Shown in pieces: positions 5,854 to 7,191 of a stretch of DNA of 7,191 nt. The stretch is from contig CAUFMB010000072.1 of assembly GCA_959026535.1 (NCBI GenBank), positions 1-7,191 of the forward strand, read 5' to 3'. The translations under genes and the position numbers were made by a program. Below the pieces are notes generated by a model. That model had not been told where the DNA came from and ran no database searches. It was given only the letters and a program-made list of their open reading frames with translations. The stretch comes from an uncultured Collinsella sp. (GTDB taxonomy: Bacteria > Actinomycetota > Coriobacteriia > Coriobacteriales > Coriobacteriaceae). The stretch's first letter is position 1. Each line of letters begins with the position of its first letter.

Positions 5854-5899
5854 ACATGCTGCGAACGCACCCGCGTTCCTACGGCAATACGAGGTGGAC

Positions 5900-7039
5900 A
5901 TGGAACTCGATAAACAACAGCTCAAGCGACTGCGCGAGCGCCATCATCGGCGCCATGGCATCCGCCCCGCCCACAGCGAGGCCATGGAGAACGCAAGCCG
6001 CTTTCTAAAGCGGGCATTCAACATTCGCGAGGGACGCGCGCCCTATCACGTGATTCGCAAGCGCTTTGTAAACGGGGCGCGCCTGACTGGCTCACACTTA
6101 TGCATCTTGATCATTGCCATGTTGATCGCGAGCATCGGCCTCGATATCGACTCGGATATCGCCATTGTAGGCGCCATGCTCATCTGCCCGCTCATGGGCT
6201 CGGTCCTTGCCATGGCATACGGCATCGCCACGCTCGACCGCGAGATCACCCTTGAGGCCGTCGCCGGCCTCGCGCTGCAGATGGTCTTTTGCCTGGTCAC
6301 GTCCACGTTGTACTTTAAGCTCTCGCCCCTTGGCACCACCACGGCCGCCATCATCGACAATTCGACACCGACCGTGTGGGACCTTGCCGTCGCGCTCGCG
6401 GGCGGCTTTGCGGGCGGCCTGGGCAACTCGCGCGACCAGGAACCCGCCACGCTCATCGCCGGGGTGGCTGTGGCGACCGCACTCATGCCGCCCCTGTGCG
6501 CGGCGGGCTATGGCATCGCCATCGCAAGCGGGTCATTGTTTCTCTCGGCGCTTTATGAATTTGGCATCAACGTGGTCTTTATCGCGCTGGCTGCCGAAGC
6601 CGTGCTGCTTCTATTGCGCGTGCCGCTCAAGCGCGACCTCAACGGCGACGGCATTGTGACTGCCGAGGAAGATGCCGAGGTCGACGAGCTATCACGCAAG
6701 GTGCGCCGCCGCATCATTGTGGGCACGGTAGTCTTTGCCATCCCCTGCATCGTCATGACGGCAGGGTCTATTGGCTCGGCGCAGTCCGGCGTGCAGGACG
6801 GCTACGGCGTCACCGAAACCACGCGCGAGCTTGCGGCGGTGCTACCGGGCTTTAAGGACTACACCGTCGCCGTCGAAACCTCGGCTACCGAAGGCGAGGA
6901 AGAGGGCATCGTCGAGCGCGAGATTGTCGCCCATGTGACGACAGGCGAGGCGCTTGGGGCACACGACCGTCACGTCGCTCGCAAGCTCATCGACCTCAAT
7001 GTGCCCGAACTCGATCGCGTGGAGTTCGATGTGAAGTGA
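5900..7039 (+). CDS. DUF389 family membrane protein with an EF-hand-like calcium loop
   Basis: A 379-residue protein of the DUF389 family (TIGR00271-like hydrophobic domain), whose biochemical role is not established. A very basic N-terminus (1-63) precedes hydrophobic segments near 64-81, 84-107, 118-138, 158-177, 182-208 and 212-240. Family motifs VGAMLICPLMG (90-100), GGFAGGLGNSR (168-178) and ATALMPPLCAAGYG (192-205) are clear. Then come an acidic loop with DLNGDGIVTAEE (246-257), a perfect EF-hand calcium-binding loop, the basic SRKVRRR, a seventh helix (271-290) and a soluble, acidic C-terminal region of about 89 residues. By the positive-inside rule the N-terminus and the EF-hand loop are cytoplasmic and the C-terminus external. 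The ATG at 5900 was chosen because GAGG lies 5 bases upstream; the in-frame GTG at 5894 overlaps that site. It is monocistronic as far as can be seen. Confidence 0.88.
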   Translation: MELDKQQLKRLRERHHRRHGIRPAHSEAMENASRFLKRAFNIREGRAPYHVIRKRFVNGARLTGSHLCILIIAMLIASIGLDIDSDIAIVGAMLICPLMGSVLAMAYGIATLDREITLEAVAGLALQMVFCLVTSTLYFKLSPLGTTTAAIIDNSTPTVWDLAVALAGGFAGGLGNSRDQEPATLIAGVAVATALMPPLCAAGYGIAIASGSLFLSALYEFGINVVFIALAAEAVLLLLRVPLKRDLNGDGIVTAEEDAEVDELSRKVRRRIIVGTVVFAIPCIVMTAGSIGSAQSGVQDGYGVTETTRELAAVLPGFKDYTVAVETSATEGEEEGIVEREIVAHVTTGEALGAHDRHVARKLIDLNVPELDRVEFDVK

Positions 7040-7113
7040 TACCGGCGCGGGATGAATGCGCGCACGGACGCAAGTTACGACGAGACGCAGACGCGATACG
7101 GACACGAGCAAAC

Positions 7114-7142
7114 AGCGGGGTGCAGTTCACCCGCGCCCCGCT
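7114..7142 (+). terminator. Terminator-like hairpin after the DUF389 gene, lacking its T-tract
   Basis: AGCGGGG (7114-7120) pairs with CCCCGCT (7136-7142); the loop can pair further (GGTG with CACC). It lies about 75 bases after the stop codon. A T-run would be expected next, but the 49-bp edge repeat begins at 7142 instead. The hairpin may be a terminator whose tail was displaced by the repeat-bearing element. The region 7040-7113 shows nothing else. Confidence 0.4.
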
Positions 7143-7190
7143 CGCTCATATGACCCAATCCGCTGTCAAGAGCCACAATGGCCCCGCCGA
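7142..7190. repeat. Right copy of 49-bp terminal inverted repeat
   Basis: Exact reverse complement of bases 1-49; one further base (C, 7191) follows to the edge of the window. Sequence outside the repeat differs between copies (7141 C against base 50 A on the opposite strand), so the interior boundary is sharp. This indicates that the two edges enter the same element in opposite orientations. Confidence 0.9.
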
Positions 7191-7191
7191 C

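Noticed and set aside
4329..5870. 513-residue open frame on the minus strand across the OPT gene
   Set aside because: It is exactly antisense to a clear transporter gene, is made mostly of Asp, Gly, His and Ala in low-complexity runs, and crosses the OPT terminator. It is a GC-bias shadow.
7150..7191. Short reading frame starting at the ATG within the edge repeat (MTQSAVKSHNGPAD at the right, the same start at the left, overlapping the TGA of the truncated gene)
   Set aside because: Only 14 codons are visible and no ribosome binding site precedes either copy. The ATGA overlap at the left edge is tempting but could be chance. It cannot be called without the flanking sequence.
1..7191. A composite transposon or a complete mobile element spanning the window
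   Set aside because: The interior genes are housekeeping genes and no transposase, integrase or resistance gene is present. The repeats more likely belong to elements lying outside.

Overview
This is a GC-rich window of ordinary, densely packed bacterial chromosome. It carries seven protein-coding genes, and no intergenic stretch exceeds about 220 bases. The gene set (Lgt, a stand-alone NifU/Nfu domain, dCMP deaminase, type III pantothenate kinase, an OPT-family transporter, a DUF389 membrane protein and a DUF6020-like membrane protein), the GC bias, the frequent GTG starts and the AGGAGG-type ribosome binding sites fit a Gram-positive high-GC gut actinobacterium. My best guess is Coriobacteriia, Collinsella-like. 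That assignment is from memory of such genomes, not from a search.

Layout: five genes lie on the minus strand in the left half. Read in their own direction they are coaX (3788-2937), dCMP deaminase (2853-2329), nifU-like (2158-1880), lgt (1770-949) and the 5' part of a large membrane protein (868-38). Two genes lie on the plus strand in the right half: an OPT transporter (3981-5684), ending in a clear rho-independent terminator, and a DUF389 protein (5900-7039). coaX and the OPT gene diverge from a 192-base region. That region holds two TATACT -10 boxes facing away from each other, a 6-6-6 inverted repeat placed over both presumed -35 regions, and a structured 5' leader for the transporter.

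The genes do not form one pathway. They serve separate housekeeping jobs: coenzyme A synthesis, dUMP/dTTP supply, Fe-S cluster delivery, lipoprotein lipidation and peptide or metal-chelate transport. Each minus-strand gene has its own ribosome binding site and an appreciable gap to its neighbour, so this looks like a run of mostly individually controlled genes.

The most striking feature is at the edges. The first 49 bases are a perfect inverted copy of bases 7142-7190. At the left copy a coding sequence is cut short. At the right copy a terminator-like hairpin is followed at once by the repeat where a T-tract would be expected. The window therefore seems to be bounded by two oppositely oriented copies of the end of a multi-copy element (probably an insertion sequence), or less likely by a site-specific inversion pair or an assembly artefact. 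Other points of interest are a textbook EF-hand calcium loop in the cytoplasmic loop of the DUF389 protein, REP-like sequences around lgt and nifU, and a possible pseudoknot in the OPT leader. I found no defence system, CRISPR array, tRNA or rRNA gene, and no complete mobile element inside the window.
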